Assembly (NCBI GenBank): GCA_030431335.1
Contig: JAUIJH010000005.1
Span: 1 to 64,000 of the forward strand
Origin: Alphaproteobacteria bacterium
GTDB taxonomy: Bacteria > Pseudomonadota > Alphaproteobacteria > Rhizobiales > Amorphaceae
Reading direction: 5' to 3'
Length of the DNA stretch: 64,000 bases
Part shown: positions 7,197-18,304 of the stretch, piece by piece
Numbering within the stretch: the first letter of the stretch is position 1
How the letters are laid out: each line of letters opens with the position of its first letter
Notes under the pieces: model-generated
Told to the model about the DNA's origin: nothing
Seen by the model: only the letters and a program-made list of their open reading frames with translations
The model's database searches: none
Translations under genes and position numbers: made by a program

Positions 7197-8440
7197 CCAC
7201 TTGTCCTTCCACCATCGGGGCCCGGATCTCGCCACCACCCATGACTATCCACCGCGGCGCCGTCTCGACGCAACTCAACATATAGTAAGGGGCGGGATGC
7301 GGTGAGTGCCCCCTTTTCGTCTTTGGCAGGAACCACAGCGGACCGGCCTCGCCGAGCCCCCATGCGGCCAACCGGCGATCCAGCCGCGACCACGGACCCA
7401 GCCTCGACAAAGCTCTCCTCGAGCCCGGTCAACACCATATGGTAGCCGTCGCCTGCGTCCAGGATCAAGACGTGGCCATAGCTGCGAAACGGCGCCGCAT
7501 ATAGGACGGTCGCGGGCATCGGTGCAAAAACCGTGGATTGTGGCAACGCCGCTACAATGCGCCCTTCCGACAGGGCCCCCGCCTGGGTCGGATCGCCATA
7601 TTCGCCGATCACGACGCCGGCCACCGGATCGGCGAGGCCGCCGCGGCGCGCGGCGAAGCCCAGCGCCTGCTGCGTCGTGTCGCGCCCCGACTTGCCCTGC
7701 GACAGGCGCGACAGCAGCGATTCGACCGTATCGGCCTCCTCGGCGAGGCGGGCGAGGTCCGCGCTCGCCTGGTCGCGCTCGTAGAGCGACAGCGCGCGGC
7801 GGCGCATCAATTCGTCGACCAGCGCGTTGAGCCGCTCGCGCTCCTCCTCCACTTCGGCAAGATCGTTCCGGAGGCTCGCCCAGCGCGCCTCCTCATCCGC
7901 CGAAAGCCGCGCGGCCTCGGCCAGCTTGGCCGCCAGCGCCTGCGCCTCCCCGTCGAGGCCGGGGATGGCGGCGTTGAGCAGGATCGCCCCGCGCACGACG
8001 TCGGTCGGCCCACCGTCGCCGGCAAACAGGGCCGGCGGCGGGCGCTGCCCGATGCGCTGCAGCGCCATCATCACCACCGCCAGTTCGTGGCGCCTGCCGG
8101 CGAGTTCCTGGCGAATCAACGCCTGATCTCCGGTCAACGCGTCGAGCGCGGCCTCGTCATCGGCGATGCGGCCCTCGACTTCGGCGACGCGGGCCGCCGT
8201 TTCCGCGAGCCGCTGGCGCAGCTTCGCCTCGTCTCCGGCGAGATCGACAAGCGTCTCGCCCAAGGCGGCCGCGCGCGCCTCGGTCGCGGCGGTCTCCTCG
8301 CGCAGACGCTCCAGCCGGCTGGTCAGCTGCGTGCGCTCGCTGGCGAGCGCGGCGGCACGCGCGCCGTCCCCCGCCGCTTGAGCCTGCGCCGCCACGGGTC
8401 CGAAAACCATGAGCGCGAGGACAAGCCGCGACAGCACCAT
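7193..8440 (-). CDS. envC: Murein hydrolase activator, EnvC/LytM family
   Basis: A 415-aa exported coiled-coil protein. A hydrophobic signal segment is followed by a long heptad-rich helical region (about residues 30-260, dominated by Ala, Glu, Leu and Arg), then a LytM/M23-like C-terminal domain (about 290-410). The HxxxD and HxH zinc ligands of active M23 peptidases are not visible: GYHMVLTG and LYVELRRDG occupy the equivalent places. It therefore probably activates amidases rather than cutting peptidoglycan. The ATG at 8440 was chosen because it forms TGATG with the rlmH stop; an in-frame ATG at 8470 would overlap rlmH by 31 nt. It is coupled to ctpA downstream by ATGA. Confidence 0.9.
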   Translation of the reverse strand: MVLSRLVLALMVFGPVAAQAQAAGDGARAAALASERTQLTSRLERLREETAATEARAAALGETLVDLAGDEAKLRQRLAETAARVAEVEGRIADDEAALDALTGDQALIRQELAGRRHELAVVMMALQRIGQRPPPALFAGDGGPTDVVRGAILLNAAIPGLDGEAQALAAKLAEAARLSADEEARWASLRNDLAEVEEERERLNALVDELMRRRALSLYERDQASADLARLAEEADTVESLLSRLSQGKSGRDTTQQALGFAARRGGLADPVAGVVIGEYGDPTQAGALSEGRIVAALPQSTVFAPMPATVLYAAPFRSYGHVLILDAGDGYHMVLTGLEESFVEAGSVVAAGSPVGRMGARRGRSAVVPAKDEKGALTASRPLLYVELRRDGAAVDSHGWWRDPGPDGGRTSG

Positions 8441-8907
8441 CAGGCCCGATGATATGGATGCCCAACGCATAGCGTGATCGCCCGATAAATCTGTTCCAGA
8501 ACCAGCGCGCGCGCCAACAGATGCGGCAGCGTCATCGCGCTCAGGGATATCACTTTGTCGGCAGCTGCCCGAACAGCCTCCGGATGACCATCTGCCCCTC
8601 CGATGGCAAATGTCACGGCCGATGTTCCCTGATCGGCCCAATCCCGCAAGCTTCGTGCAAGCTCCGCGCTCGTCCACGACGCGCCGCGCTCATCCAGCAC
8701 GATCAGCTTGCCGGGCAGCCGCTTGTCGAGGATCGCCGCGCCCTCGAGCTCGGCCCGCGTGGGACCGCTGGCGTCGGGAAGCTGCCTCACCGACACGTCG
8801 CTCACGCCCATCTGGCGCGCAAGCGGACTGGCGCGAGCGAGATATCGCTCGCAAAGCTCCCGTTCCGGTCCCGCCGCCTTGCCGACGGCGAGGACGAGTA
8901 TCTTCAG
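8440..8907 (-). CDS. rlmH: 23S rRNA (pseudouridine-1915) N3-methyltransferase RlmH
   Basis: A SPOUT-fold methyltransferase that modifies pseudouridine 1915 in helix 69 of 23S rRNA, using SAM. The C-terminal trefoil-knot motifs are present: KLIVLDERGA, AVTFAIGGADG, SAMTLPHLLARALVLEQIYRA and a terminal GHPYHRA. The natural N-terminus LKILVLAVGK needs a start at the CTG at 8907: the in-frame upstream stop is at 8935-8937 and no ATG, GTG or TTG lies between it and the internal ATG at 8811, which would delete 32 residues including the first beta strand. With CTG the protein is 155 aa, the length of E. coli RlmH. The CTG overlaps the rsfS stop as CTGA, suggesting coupled initiation. Confidence 0.92.
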   Translation of the reverse strand: MKILVLAVGKAAGPERELCERYLARASPLARQMGVSDVSVRQLPDASGPTRAELEGAAILDKRLPGKLIVLDERGASWTSAELARSLRDWADQGTSAVTFAIGGADGHPEAVRAAADKVISLSAMTLPHLLARALVLEQIYRAITLCVGHPYHRA

Positions 8908-9302
8908 ACCACGAGCTCCACGTGGGACGCGCTCTCAACCTGCCACATCTTTTCCAGGTTGTAGAACTGGCGCACCTCCGGACGGAACACGTGCACGATC
9001 ACGTCGCCGGCGTCGATGAGCACCCAGTCGGCCGCGTTCAGGCCTTCCACGCGCACGTTTTTCACGCCGCCACTCTTGAGATCGCGCAGAAGGTGGTCTG
9101 CTACGGCACCCACGTGACGGTGGGATCGGCCAGAGGCAACGACCATATGGTCAGCGAGCGGCGTCTTGCCGGTCACGTCGATGGCAACGATGTCCTCCGC
9201 CTTCGAGCCGTCGAGGCTATCAAGGACGATGGCGAGCTGGTCGGCTGGGCCGGCCCTCTCGACATGGACCGCCTGCGACGGCCCATCTTGCGTCAATGCC
9301 AT
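8904..9302 (-). CDS. rsfS: Ribosomal silencing factor RsfS (RsfA/Iojap family)
   Basis: A 132-aa protein that binds ribosomal protein L14 and blocks subunit joining when nutrients are scarce. The Iojap domain covers about residues 20-120, with SLDGSKAEDIVAIDVTGKT, then DHMVVASGRSHRHVGAVADH and GLNAADWVLIDAGDVIVHVF, all family hallmarks. The ATG at 9302 was chosen because AAGGAAG sits about 9 nt upstream and the family begins near here; a longer frame extends to 9389. It lies between nadD and rlmH, the usual order in alphaproteobacteria. Confidence 0.95.
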   Translation of the reverse strand: MALTQDGPSQAVHVERAGPADQLAIVLDSLDGSKAEDIVAIDVTGKTPLADHMVVASGRSHRHVGAVADHLLRDLKSGGVKNVRVEGLNAADWVLIDAGDVIVHVFRPEVRQFYNLEKMWQVESASHVELVV

Positions 9303-9385
9303 GTGTGCGGGGCTTCCTTTCTTCCCGTCTTTGCCACGAATCAACGCGTGGCTGTACAAAAGATAAGTTTTCGACCGTGTCCGTT

Positions 9386-10051
9386 TCAAGACGCGGATGG
9401 TGAAACAGTCATCGTAGAGCGCAAAGCCGTCGAAGACACCGGCTCCAAAGGCACATGCAGAAACACCCAGGCCGGGGGCGATGCCTCCGCCAGGGTGCGC
9501 GCATCGGCCTCAGGCCGGCGCGCGAAGGCGAAGGCGTTGGCCGCCGGCGCGTTGAGGGCGGACAGCGACGCACCCGGCCGGTCGACCACCGCGATGGGCA
9601 CGGTCCGCATCAGCTCGCGCCAGTGCTGCCAGCGGTGCAGGCTGGCCAGATTGTCGGCGCCCATCAGCCAGACGAGCTTGCGGTCGGGCAGCCGCTTGCG
9701 CAACAGGCGGACCACATCGGCGCTGTAGCGCACGTCGAGCGCCGCCTCAACCGCCGTGACCGCCATCTGCGGGTGGGTGGCCAACGCCTTGGCCGCGGCG
9801 ACGCGGCAGGCGAGCGGCGGCAGGCCGTCGTTGGCCTTCATCGGGTTGCCGGGGGTGACGAGCCACCACACCCGGTCGAGCGCCAGCCGCTTGAGCGCCA
9901 TGAGCGCCACGTGGCGATGGCCCCGGTGCGGCGGATTGAACGAGCCGCCGAACAGGCCGATCCGCTGCCCCGGCGCCGACGGCGGCAGTCGCAGTGCGGG
10001 AAATTCGACGGTCGCGGATGCGAACAGGCCGGGAGCGTCGCGCCCTCTCAC
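9386..10051 (-). CDS. nadD: Nicotinate-nucleotide adenylyltransferase
   Basis: A 221-aa enzyme that joins ATP and nicotinate mononucleotide to make deamido-NAD in NAD biosynthesis. The nucleotidyltransferase signature [19 protein letters not shown] has the two catalytic-loop histidines (the HxGH motif). Later come [30 protein letters not shown] and VSSTALR (the ISSTxxR equivalent). The GTG at 10051 forms GTGA with the proA stop and was chosen for that reason. The family core begins only about residue 28, so the N-terminal 25 residues are an extension. It sits in the conserved proA-nadD-rsfS order. Confidence 0.94.
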   Translation of the reverse strand: MRGRDAPGLFASATVEFPALRLPPSAPGQRIGLFGGSFNPPHRGHRHVALMALKRLALDRVWWLVTPGNPMKANDGLPPLACRVAAAKALATHPQMAVTAVEAALDVRYSADVVRLLRKRLPDRKLVWLMGADNLASLHRWQHWRELMRTVPIAVVDRPGASLSALNAPAANAFAFARRPEADARTLAEASPPAWVFLHVPLEPVSSTALRSTMTVSPSAS

Positions 10052-11318
10052 GGGCGCGTCTGCCCCTCCCCACGCACGCGGTACTTGAAGGTGGTGAGCT
10101 GCTCCACCCCCACCGGACCGCGGGCATGGAGGCGGCCCGTCGCGATGCCGATCTCCGCGCCCATGCCGAACTCGCCGCCATCGGCGAACTGCGTGGAGGC
10201 ATTGTGCACCACGATGGCCGAATCCACCTCGGTGAGGAACCGCTCGGCCGCTGCCCCGTCCTCCGTCACGATGCAATCGGTGTGGTCGGACGAGCAGCGG
10301 GCGATGTGCGCCAGCGCGCCGTCGAGACCGTCGACCACGGCGATGGAGATGATGGGAGCGAGATATTCGGTGCGGAAGTCCGCCTCGCTGGCCGGTGCCA
10401 TGGGATAGAGGGCGGCAGCCCGCGCGTCGCCGCGCAGCTCGCAGCCCGCCTCCTCCAGCGCCTTCGCCAGCCCCGGCAACTGCTCCCCGGCGGCCTCGTC
10501 GATCAGCAGCGTCTCGGCGGCGCCGCAGACGCCGGTGCGGCGCATCTTGGAATTGAGCACGATGTCGAGCGCCATCTGGGGCCGCGCCGCGGCGTGGATG
10601 AAGACGTGCACCAAGCCTTCCAGGTGGGCGAACACCGGCACGCGCGCCTCGCGCCCGACGCGCTCCACAAGGCTGCGCCCGCCGCGCGGCACGATCACGT
10701 CGATCCCGCCGGCCGCGCCTTTCAGCATAGCGCCGACGGCCGCGCGGTCGCGCGTGGGCACGAGCTGCACCGCGTCCTGCGGCAGGCCCGCGGCCGCGAG
10801 ACCGGCACGCAGCGCGTCGGCGATGGCGGTGGCGCTGCGCAGCGTCTCGAAGCCGGAACGCAGAATCGCGGCGTTGCCGGCCATCACGCACAGCGCGGCC
10901 GCGTCGGCGGTCACGTTGGGGCGGCTCTCGTAGATCACGCCGATGACGCCGAGCGGCGTCGCGACGCGCTCGATCTTGAGCCCGTTGGGCCGCGTCCAGG
11001 CGGCGAGGACGCGGCCGACCGGGTCCGGCAGGGCGGCAATGTCGTCCAGCGCCGCCGCGATGGCCGCGATGCGCTCCTCGGTGAGGCGGGCACGGTCGCG
11101 GAAGGCGGGGTTGGCGTCCATCGCCTCCAGATCGGCGGCGTTGGCGGCGAGGATGGCCGGCGCCGCGGCGCGCACTTCAGCGGCCATGGCGGCAAGGGCG
11201 GCGCGTTTGGTCTCGCTCGCGGCGAGGGCCAGGCGACGCTGCGCGGCGCGGGCGCGCACGCCCATCTCGGCGATCAGCGTGTCCGCGTCGGTGTCGGTAC
11301 GGGCAAGGGCTAGCGTCG

Positions 11319-11322
<4 letters not shown>
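10048..11322 (-). CDS. proA: Gamma-glutamyl phosphate reductase (glutamate-5-semialdehyde dehydrogenase)
   Basis: A 424-aa NADPH-dependent enzyme, the second step of proline synthesis, reducing glutamyl-5-phosphate to the semialdehyde. The aldehyde dehydrogenase-like fold is recognised from [20 protein letters not shown], the active-site cysteine in [25 protein letters not shown] and the C-terminal [20 protein letters not shown]. Length is typical. It starts at ATG 11322 within an ATGA overlap with proB and ends in a GTGA overlap with nadD, so the proBA pair is translated as a coupled unit. Confidence 0.97.
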
Positions 11323-13946
<2,624 letters not shown>

Positions 13947-13988
13947 GGGCGCCTCCGTATTTCGGCGACGCCATTGATGCCCCGCCGG

Positions 13989-14007
13989 GGGCCTTGCGAA
14001 AAGGCCC
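13989..14007 (-). terminator. Hairpin at the rpmA stop codon (weak terminator candidate)
   Basis: Inverted repeat GGGCCTT (13989-13995) with AAGGCCC (14001-14007) around a 5-nt loop, touching the rpmA stop. The minus-strand transcript has no U run after it, so it is more likely a partial terminator or mRNA-stability hairpin separating rplU-rpmA from arsC-obgE. Confidence 0.4.
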
Positions 14008-14291
14008 TATTCCGCCGCCATCGGGGCCGGCGCCGCAATGGCGGCGGGGCTCACCGACACATAGGTGCGGCCGAGCTTCTTGCGGAACGACACGTGCCCT
14101 TCCACCAGCGCGAACAGCGTGTGGTCCTTGCCCATGCCGACATTTTCGCCCGGATGCCACCGCGTGCCACGCTGGCGCACGATGATGTTGCCGGGGATGA
14201 CCGCCTCGCCGCCGAACTTCTTGAAGCCCAAGCGGCGGCCAGCGGTATCGCGACCGTTGCGGGATGAACCGCCTGCTTTTTTGTGTGCCAT
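14007..14291 (-). CDS. rpmA: 50S ribosomal protein L27
   Basis: A 94-aa ribosomal protein whose N-terminal tail reaches the peptidyl transferase centre. It begins [20 protein letters not shown] and continues with [24 protein letters not shown], the L27 signature. The end is a short Ala/Pro-rich tail. It lies 12 bp downstream of rplU, with which it is co-transcribed in nearly all bacteria. Confidence 0.99.
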   Translation of the reverse strand: MAHKKAGGSSRNGRDTAGRRLGFKKFGGEAVIPGNIIVRQRGTRWHPGENVGMGKDHTLFALVEGHVSFRKKLGRTYVSVSPAAIAAPAPMAAE

Positions 14292-14303
14292 CTCAAACGC
14301 TCC

Positions 14304-14621
14304 TTACGCGGCGGGGTTGATGCCGGTGATCTTCACCAGCGTCTGCTGCTGACGGTGACCATTCTTGCGCCGCGAGTTCTGGCGCCGGCGCTTCTTGAAG
14401 ATGATGATCTTCTTGTTGCGCACCTGATCAACGATCTCGCCCGACACGGTGGCGCCATCCAACAGCGGCGCACCGACGGAGAAGTTGTCTCCGTCACCGA
14501 TCATCAGCACTTCGCCGAACGACACCTGGTCGCCGGAAGCACCCTGGACCGTCTCGATCTTCAACTCGTCACCGGCTGACACGCGATACTGCTTGCCGCC
14601 GGTCTTGATGACTGCGTACAT
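14304..14621 (-). CDS. rplU: 50S ribosomal protein L21
   Basis: A 105-aa ribosomal protein that binds 23S rRNA domain I. It begins [19 protein letters not shown] and contains [20 protein letters not shown] and the terminal QTLVKITGI, all L21 landmarks. It is the first gene of the minus-strand operon leading through rpmA, arsC, obgE, proB, proA, nadD, rsfS and rlmH. Its 5' leader contains a hairpin followed by a U run (14653-14677). Confidence 0.99.
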   Translation of the reverse strand: MYAVIKTGGKQYRVSAGDELKIETVQGASGDQVSFGEVLMIGDGDNFSVGAPLLDGATVSGEIVDQVRNKKIIIFKKRRRQNSRRKNGHRQQQTLVKITGINPAA

Positions 14622-14652
14622 CTTTCACCTGTATTTCGCAGCGGTCTCGCAC

Positions 14653-14677
14653 AAAAATGCGCTGGAAATCCCAGCGC
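14653..14677 (-). promoter_or_regulatory. Hairpin plus U run in the rplU leader (attenuator candidate)
   Basis: GCGCTGG (14659-14665) pairs with CCAGCGC (14671-14677) around a 5-nt loop. In the minus-strand transcript the stem is followed by A and then UUUUU (14657-14653), 32 nt before the rplU ATG. A terminator shape inside the leader of a ribosomal-protein gene suggests attenuation or autoregulation. L21 leaders are known regulatory sites in other bacteria, but this one does not match a family I can name. Confidence 0.5.
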
Positions 14678-14838
14678 GGCGAGCCATTGCCTTCTTATCT
14701 TGTTGTGGGACGCTCCAAATACGGCCGCCGCCCCCGATCGTCAAGCATCTTGCACCACTTCGCATGGCCGGCCTGACGCTTGCATCGTTCCAGCGAAGCG
14801 GCAAGATACCCTTATGTGACTGATTTGGAGCGATTTCC

Positions 14839-15606
14839 ATGAAATTGATCATCGTCGCGGCCATCGCCACCGCGCTCGCCATTCCGGCTGCAGCGCAGGA
14901 CAAGATGAAATTGCGGATCGGGACCGAAGGGGCCTACCCGCCGTTCAACTACACCACGCCCGCCAACGAGCTTGTCGGGTTCGACGTCGATATCGCCAAG
15001 GCGCTGTGCGAGAAAATGGATGCCGAGTGCACCTTCGTCGCGCAGGATTGGGATGGCATCATCCCCGCGCTTCGCGCCAACAAGTACGACGCGATCATCG
15101 CCTCGATGTCGATCACGCCGGAGCGGGCCGAAGTCGTCGCCTTCACCGACAAGTACTATAATACCCCGCCCGCCATTGCCGTGCCGAAGGATTCGGACCT
15201 CACCGAAGCGACACCGGAAGCGCTGTCCGACATCATCATGGGCGCGCAATCGTCCACCACGCATGCCAACTATGCGGCCGCCAAGTTCCCCGATACGCAG
15301 TTGCGCCGCTACGGTTCGCCGGACGAGTACAAGCTCGACCTGGCCTCCGGCCGCATCGACGCCGCCATCGACGACGTGGTCGTCCTGTCCGACTGGATCG
15401 AATCGCCCGACGGCGATTGCTGCAAGATCCTGACGACGCTGACGCCCGACCCCGAGATCAACGGGCCGGGCGCCGGCATCGCGGTGCGCCAGGGCGAGGA
15501 CGAACTGGTGGCGAAGTTCAACGAGGCCATCGCCGCCATCCGCGCCGACGGCACCTACAAGCAGATCAACGACAAGTATTTCGCGTTCGACGTCTACGGC
15601 GACTGA
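14839..15606 (+). CDS. Amino-acid ABC transporter periplasmic binding protein (SBP family 3)
   Basis: A 255-aa exported binding protein with a signal peptide (residues 1-19, cleavage after AAA-Q). The SBP_bac_3 fold is clear: LRIGTEGAYPPFNYTT near the mature N-terminus, LVGFDVDIAKALCEKM, DWDGIIPALRANKYDAIIASM and a C-terminal AIAAIRADGTYKQINDKYF. It resembles the lysine/arginine/ornithine/histidine-binding group. The cysteines at CEKMDAEC are placed as in HisJ-like proteins. It is followed by a hairpin and two permease genes. Neighbouring sulfur-amino-acid enzyme context allows cystine or cystathionine as alternative ligands; specificity cannot be read from sequence. Confidence 0.92.
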   Translation: MKLIIVAAIATALAIPAAAQDKMKLRIGTEGAYPPFNYTTPANELVGFDVDIAKALCEKMDAECTFVAQDWDGIIPALRANKYDAIIASMSITPERAEVVAFTDKYYNTPPAIAVPKDSDLTEATPEALSDIIMGAQSSTTHANYAAAKFPDTQLRRYGSPDEYKLDLASGRIDAAIDDVVVLSDWIESPDGDCCKILTTLTPDPEINGPGAGIAVRQGEDELVAKFNEAIAAIRADGTYKQINDKYFAFDVYGD

Positions 15607-15615
15607 GCCTTGAGC

Positions 15616-15640
15616 GGGGCGGCGCGGCTGTTGCCGCCCC
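15616..15640 (+). terminator. Intercistronic hairpin after the binding-protein gene
   Basis: GGGGCGGC (15616-15623) pairs with GCCGCCCC (15633-15640) around a 9-nt loop, 10 bp after the stop codon. No U run follows. Such hairpins between binding-protein and permease genes usually stabilise the upstream mRNA or cause partial termination, so that binding protein exceeds permease. Confidence 0.6.
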
Positions 15641-15670
15641 CACCTTCCTCGCACCGAGGCGCTTGCGATC

Positions 15671-16381
15671 ATGGATGACAGCCTGCTGGGCCTGTTGAGT
15701 TTCGGGCCCAACGGCTGGGGCGACCAGCTCGCTGCCGGCCTCAAGATCACAATTCTCCTCGCGCTCGCGACCGCGCCCATCGGCCTCGTCGGCGGCTTCC
15801 TGCTGGCGCTGGCGCGCCGCTCCGACCACACGGTGCTGCGCGTCTCGGCCACCGGCTTCACCACCGTCTTCAAGGGCCTGCCGGAGCTGATCACGCTCTT
15901 CATGGTCTACTACGGCTTCTCCATGGCGCTGGCCTGGTTCGTCGGCCTGTTCTCCGACGCGTATGTCGAGATCTCGGCGTTTTTCGCCGGCATGGTGGCG
16001 CTCGGCGCGGTCTCCGCCTCGTTCGCCTCGGAAGTGTTCATGGCCGCGCTTAGCGGGATCGCGCGCGGCCAGTACGAAGCTGCCGGCGCGCTGGGGCTCG
16101 GCCGCTGGGCGACGCTGCGCAAGGTCGTCATCCCGCAGCTCGTCCGGCTGGCGCTGCCGGGGCTCGGCAACCTGTGGCTCGTCCTCCTCAAGGACACGGC
16201 GCTCGTGTCGGTGATCGCGCTGCCGGACCTCTTGCGCCAGACCTCCGTCGCGGTCGGCGCCACCAAGGAGCCCTTCTTCTTCTACCTCGTCGCGATCGGC
16301 ATCTACTTCGTGATGTCGCTCGTCTCCATGACCATCCTCAGCCTCCTCGAAAAGCGCTATGGGCGGGCGTACGTGCGATGA
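15671..16381 (+). CDS. Polar amino-acid ABC transporter permease (HisQ-like)
   Basis: A 236-aa inner-membrane permease of the His/Glu/Gln/Arg family with five or six hydrophobic segments. The family's N-terminal region GLKITILLALATAPIG and the EAA loop EAAGALGLGRWATLRKVVIPQ (about residues 137-157), which contacts the ATPase, are present. Its stop overlaps the start of the second permease as ATGA. The protein would form a heterodimer with that second permease. Confidence 0.93.
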   Translation: MDDSLLGLLSFGPNGWGDQLAAGLKITILLALATAPIGLVGGFLLALARRSDHTVLRVSATGFTTVFKGLPELITLFMVYYGFSMALAWFVGLFSDAYVEISAFFAGMVALGAVSASFASEVFMAALSGIARGQYEAAGALGLGRWATLRKVVIPQLVRLALPGLGNLWLVLLKDTALVSVIALPDLLRQTSVAVGATKEPFFFYLVAIGIYFVMSLVSMTILSLLEKRYGRAYVR

Positions 16382-17103
16382 ACATCGTTCCCGACATCCT
16401 CGCCCGCTACGGCGACGACCTTCTCGACGGTTTCCTCGTCACGCTGCAGCTCGTTTTCATCTCCGTCGCGTTCGGCGCCGTCCTGGGCGCGCTGGTGTGC
16501 GCGGGACGCATGTCGACGAGCCGGATTCTCAACGCTCTCGCCTGGTTCTACATCGCGCTGTTCCGGGGCACGCCGCTGCTCGCCCAGCTGTTCCTGTTCT
16601 ACTACGGCGCCGGACAGTTCTCCGGCTTCTGGCGCGACATCGGCATGTGGACCCTCCTGCGCGACCCGTTCAACTGCGCGCTCATCGCCTTCACCCTCAA
16701 CACGGCCGCCTACCAGGCCGAAGTCTTCCGCGGCGGCGTGCTGGCCGTCCCGTCCGGCCAGTGGGAGGGCTCGGCGGCGCTGGGGCTGTCCAAGCGCATC
16801 ACCTTCCTGCGCGTCATCCTGCCCCAGGCGGCGCTTTACGCGCTGCGCCCCTTCGGCAACGAAATCATCCTGATGGTGAAGGCCTCGGCCGTCGCCTCGG
16901 TGGTCACCGTCTACGACCTCCTGGGCGAGACCCGCCTCGCCTATTCCGACACCTTCCGCTTCGACGTCTATTTCTATGCTGCCGCGCTCTACCTCATTCT
17001 GGTAGAGACGCTGCGGCGCGTCTGGGACGTCCTGGAACGCCGCCTGACGCGCCATCTCGACATGCGCCGCAAACCCGACGGACCGATCGCTCAGCACGAA
17101 TGA
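16378..17103 (+). CDS. Polar amino-acid ABC transporter permease (HisM-like)
   Basis: A 241-aa second permease of the HisM/GlnP family. Landmarks are DGFLVTLQLVFISVAFGAVL, FYIALFRGTPLLAQLFLFYY (the RGTPLL motif) and the ATPase-contact loop GSAALGLSKRITFLRVILPQ. It starts in ATGA overlap with the first permease and ends in ATGA overlap with a PLP-dependent enzyme. No ATP-binding subunit gene follows or precedes, so the transporter must borrow an ATPase encoded elsewhere. Confidence 0.93.
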   Translation: MNIVPDILARYGDDLLDGFLVTLQLVFISVAFGAVLGALVCAGRMSTSRILNALAWFYIALFRGTPLLAQLFLFYYGAGQFSGFWRDIGMWTLLRDPFNCALIAFTLNTAAYQAEVFRGGVLAVPSGQWEGSAALGLSKRITFLRVILPQAALYALRPFGNEIILMVKASAVASVVTVYDLLGETRLAYSDTFRFDVYFYAAALYLILVETLRRVWDVLERRLTRHLDMRRKPDGPIAQHE

Positions 17104-18233
17104 CAGACAAACCCCTCCCCGCCACCATCGCCGCCACCGCCGCAGGACACACCAACACCGCCACCGGCGGCGTGGTGAGCGCCATCGAGACGGCCACCAC
17201 CTTCGTGCGCGATGCGGACTACCGCCTGCCGGCGTCCGGCGACATCTACCGCCGAGACAACAACCAGACCGTGCGCGAGGCCGAAGCGGTGATCGCCGCG
17301 CTGGAGGGGGGCAGCGAGGCCGTGCTGTTCCCATCCGGTATCGCGGCGCTGGCGGCGGCGATGCGGGTGCACGCTGGCGGGCACGTCGCGGTGCAGCGGG
17401 GCGCCTATTACGGCACCGAGCGGCTGGCGAGCGAGCTCGTCACCGACCCGGCGCGGCTCCATTTCTTCGACGCGGGCGATCTTGCCGGGCTCGAGGCCGT
17501 GTGCGCCGCGCACCGGCCGGGGCTCGTCGCCATCGAGACGCCGTCCAACCCGCTCCTCACCGTGATCTCGATCGAGGCGGCCGCCGCCATCGTGCACCGC
17601 CACGGCGGGATCTTGATGGTGGATTCCACCGCCGCGACGCCGATCCACACCCGCCCGCGCGCCCTCGGTGCCGACATCGTGGTGCATTCGGCCACCAAGG
17701 CGCTCAACGGCCATTCGGACGTGCTGGCGGGCGTGCTGGTCGCCGGCAGCGAGCGGCGCGAGACCTTCGAGGCGGCCAAGGCGAGCCGCGCCCTCACCGG
17801 GGCGATGGTGAGCCCGTTCGATGCGTGGCTCCTCACCCGCGGAATGCGCACGCTGGCGCTGCGCGCGATGGCGATGAGCCGCTCCGCGCTCCACATCGCC
17901 CATGTGCTCGACGCGCACCCCAAGGTGACGCGCGTGCATTACCCGGGACTGCCGACCCATCCCGGCCACGCCGTTGCGGCGGCCCAGATGGAGGGCGGCT
18001 TCGGCGGGCTCCTCTCGTTCGAGGTCGAAAACGCGGCGGCGGCGCTTGCGGTGGCCGGACGGGTAAGCCTGATCAAACGTGCCACCTCGCTCGGCGGCGT
18101 GGAATCGATGATCGAGCATCGCGCCAGCATCGAGCCGGCGCACCGGGCCATCCCGCCGGGCCTGTTGCGCCTGTCGGTCGGCATCGAGGCGGTGGACGAC
18201 CTCGTCGCCGATCTCGCCCAGGCGCTCGCCTGA
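17100..18233 (+). CDS. Cys/Met-metabolism PLP-dependent enzyme (cystathionine lyase/synthase type)
   Basis: A 377-aa trans-sulfuration-family enzyme. PLP ligands are visible: the Schiff-base lysine K200 in VVHSATKALNGHSD, D175 in ILMVDSTAAT, and the YYGTE motif with Y103. The C-terminal SLGGVESMIEHRAS block and RLSVGIE are family hallmarks, where SLG-x-ES is typical of cystathionine beta/gamma-lyases and gamma-synthases. Members break or form C-S bonds in cystathionine, cystine or methionine. The 4-nt overlap with the permease gene ties it to the upstream uptake system, which suggests that the imported substrate is a sulfur amino acid. The exact reaction cannot be decided from these motifs. 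Confidence 0.9.
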   Translation: MTDKPLPATIAATAAGHTNTATGGVVSAIETATTFVRDADYRLPASGDIYRRDNNQTVREAEAVIAALEGGSEAVLFPSGIAALAAAMRVHAGGHVAVQRGAYYGTERLASELVTDPARLHFFDAGDLAGLEAVCAAHRPGLVAIETPSNPLLTVISIEAAAAIVHRHGGILMVDSTAATPIHTRPRALGADIVVHSATKALNGHSDVLAGVLVAGSERRETFEAAKASRALTGAMVSPFDAWLLTRGMRTLALRAMAMSRSALHIAHVLDAHPKVTRVHYPGLPTHPGHAVAAAQMEGGFGGLLSFEVENAAAALAVAGRVSLIKRATSLGGVESMIEHRASIEPAHRAIPPGLLRLSVGIEAVDDLVADLAQALA

Positions 18234-18304
18234 CCGGCACGGCCCCTGACAACGGCCGGCCGCCGCGCTAAAGCCAGATCGCAACAGACACGAGGAACGC
18301 ACTG

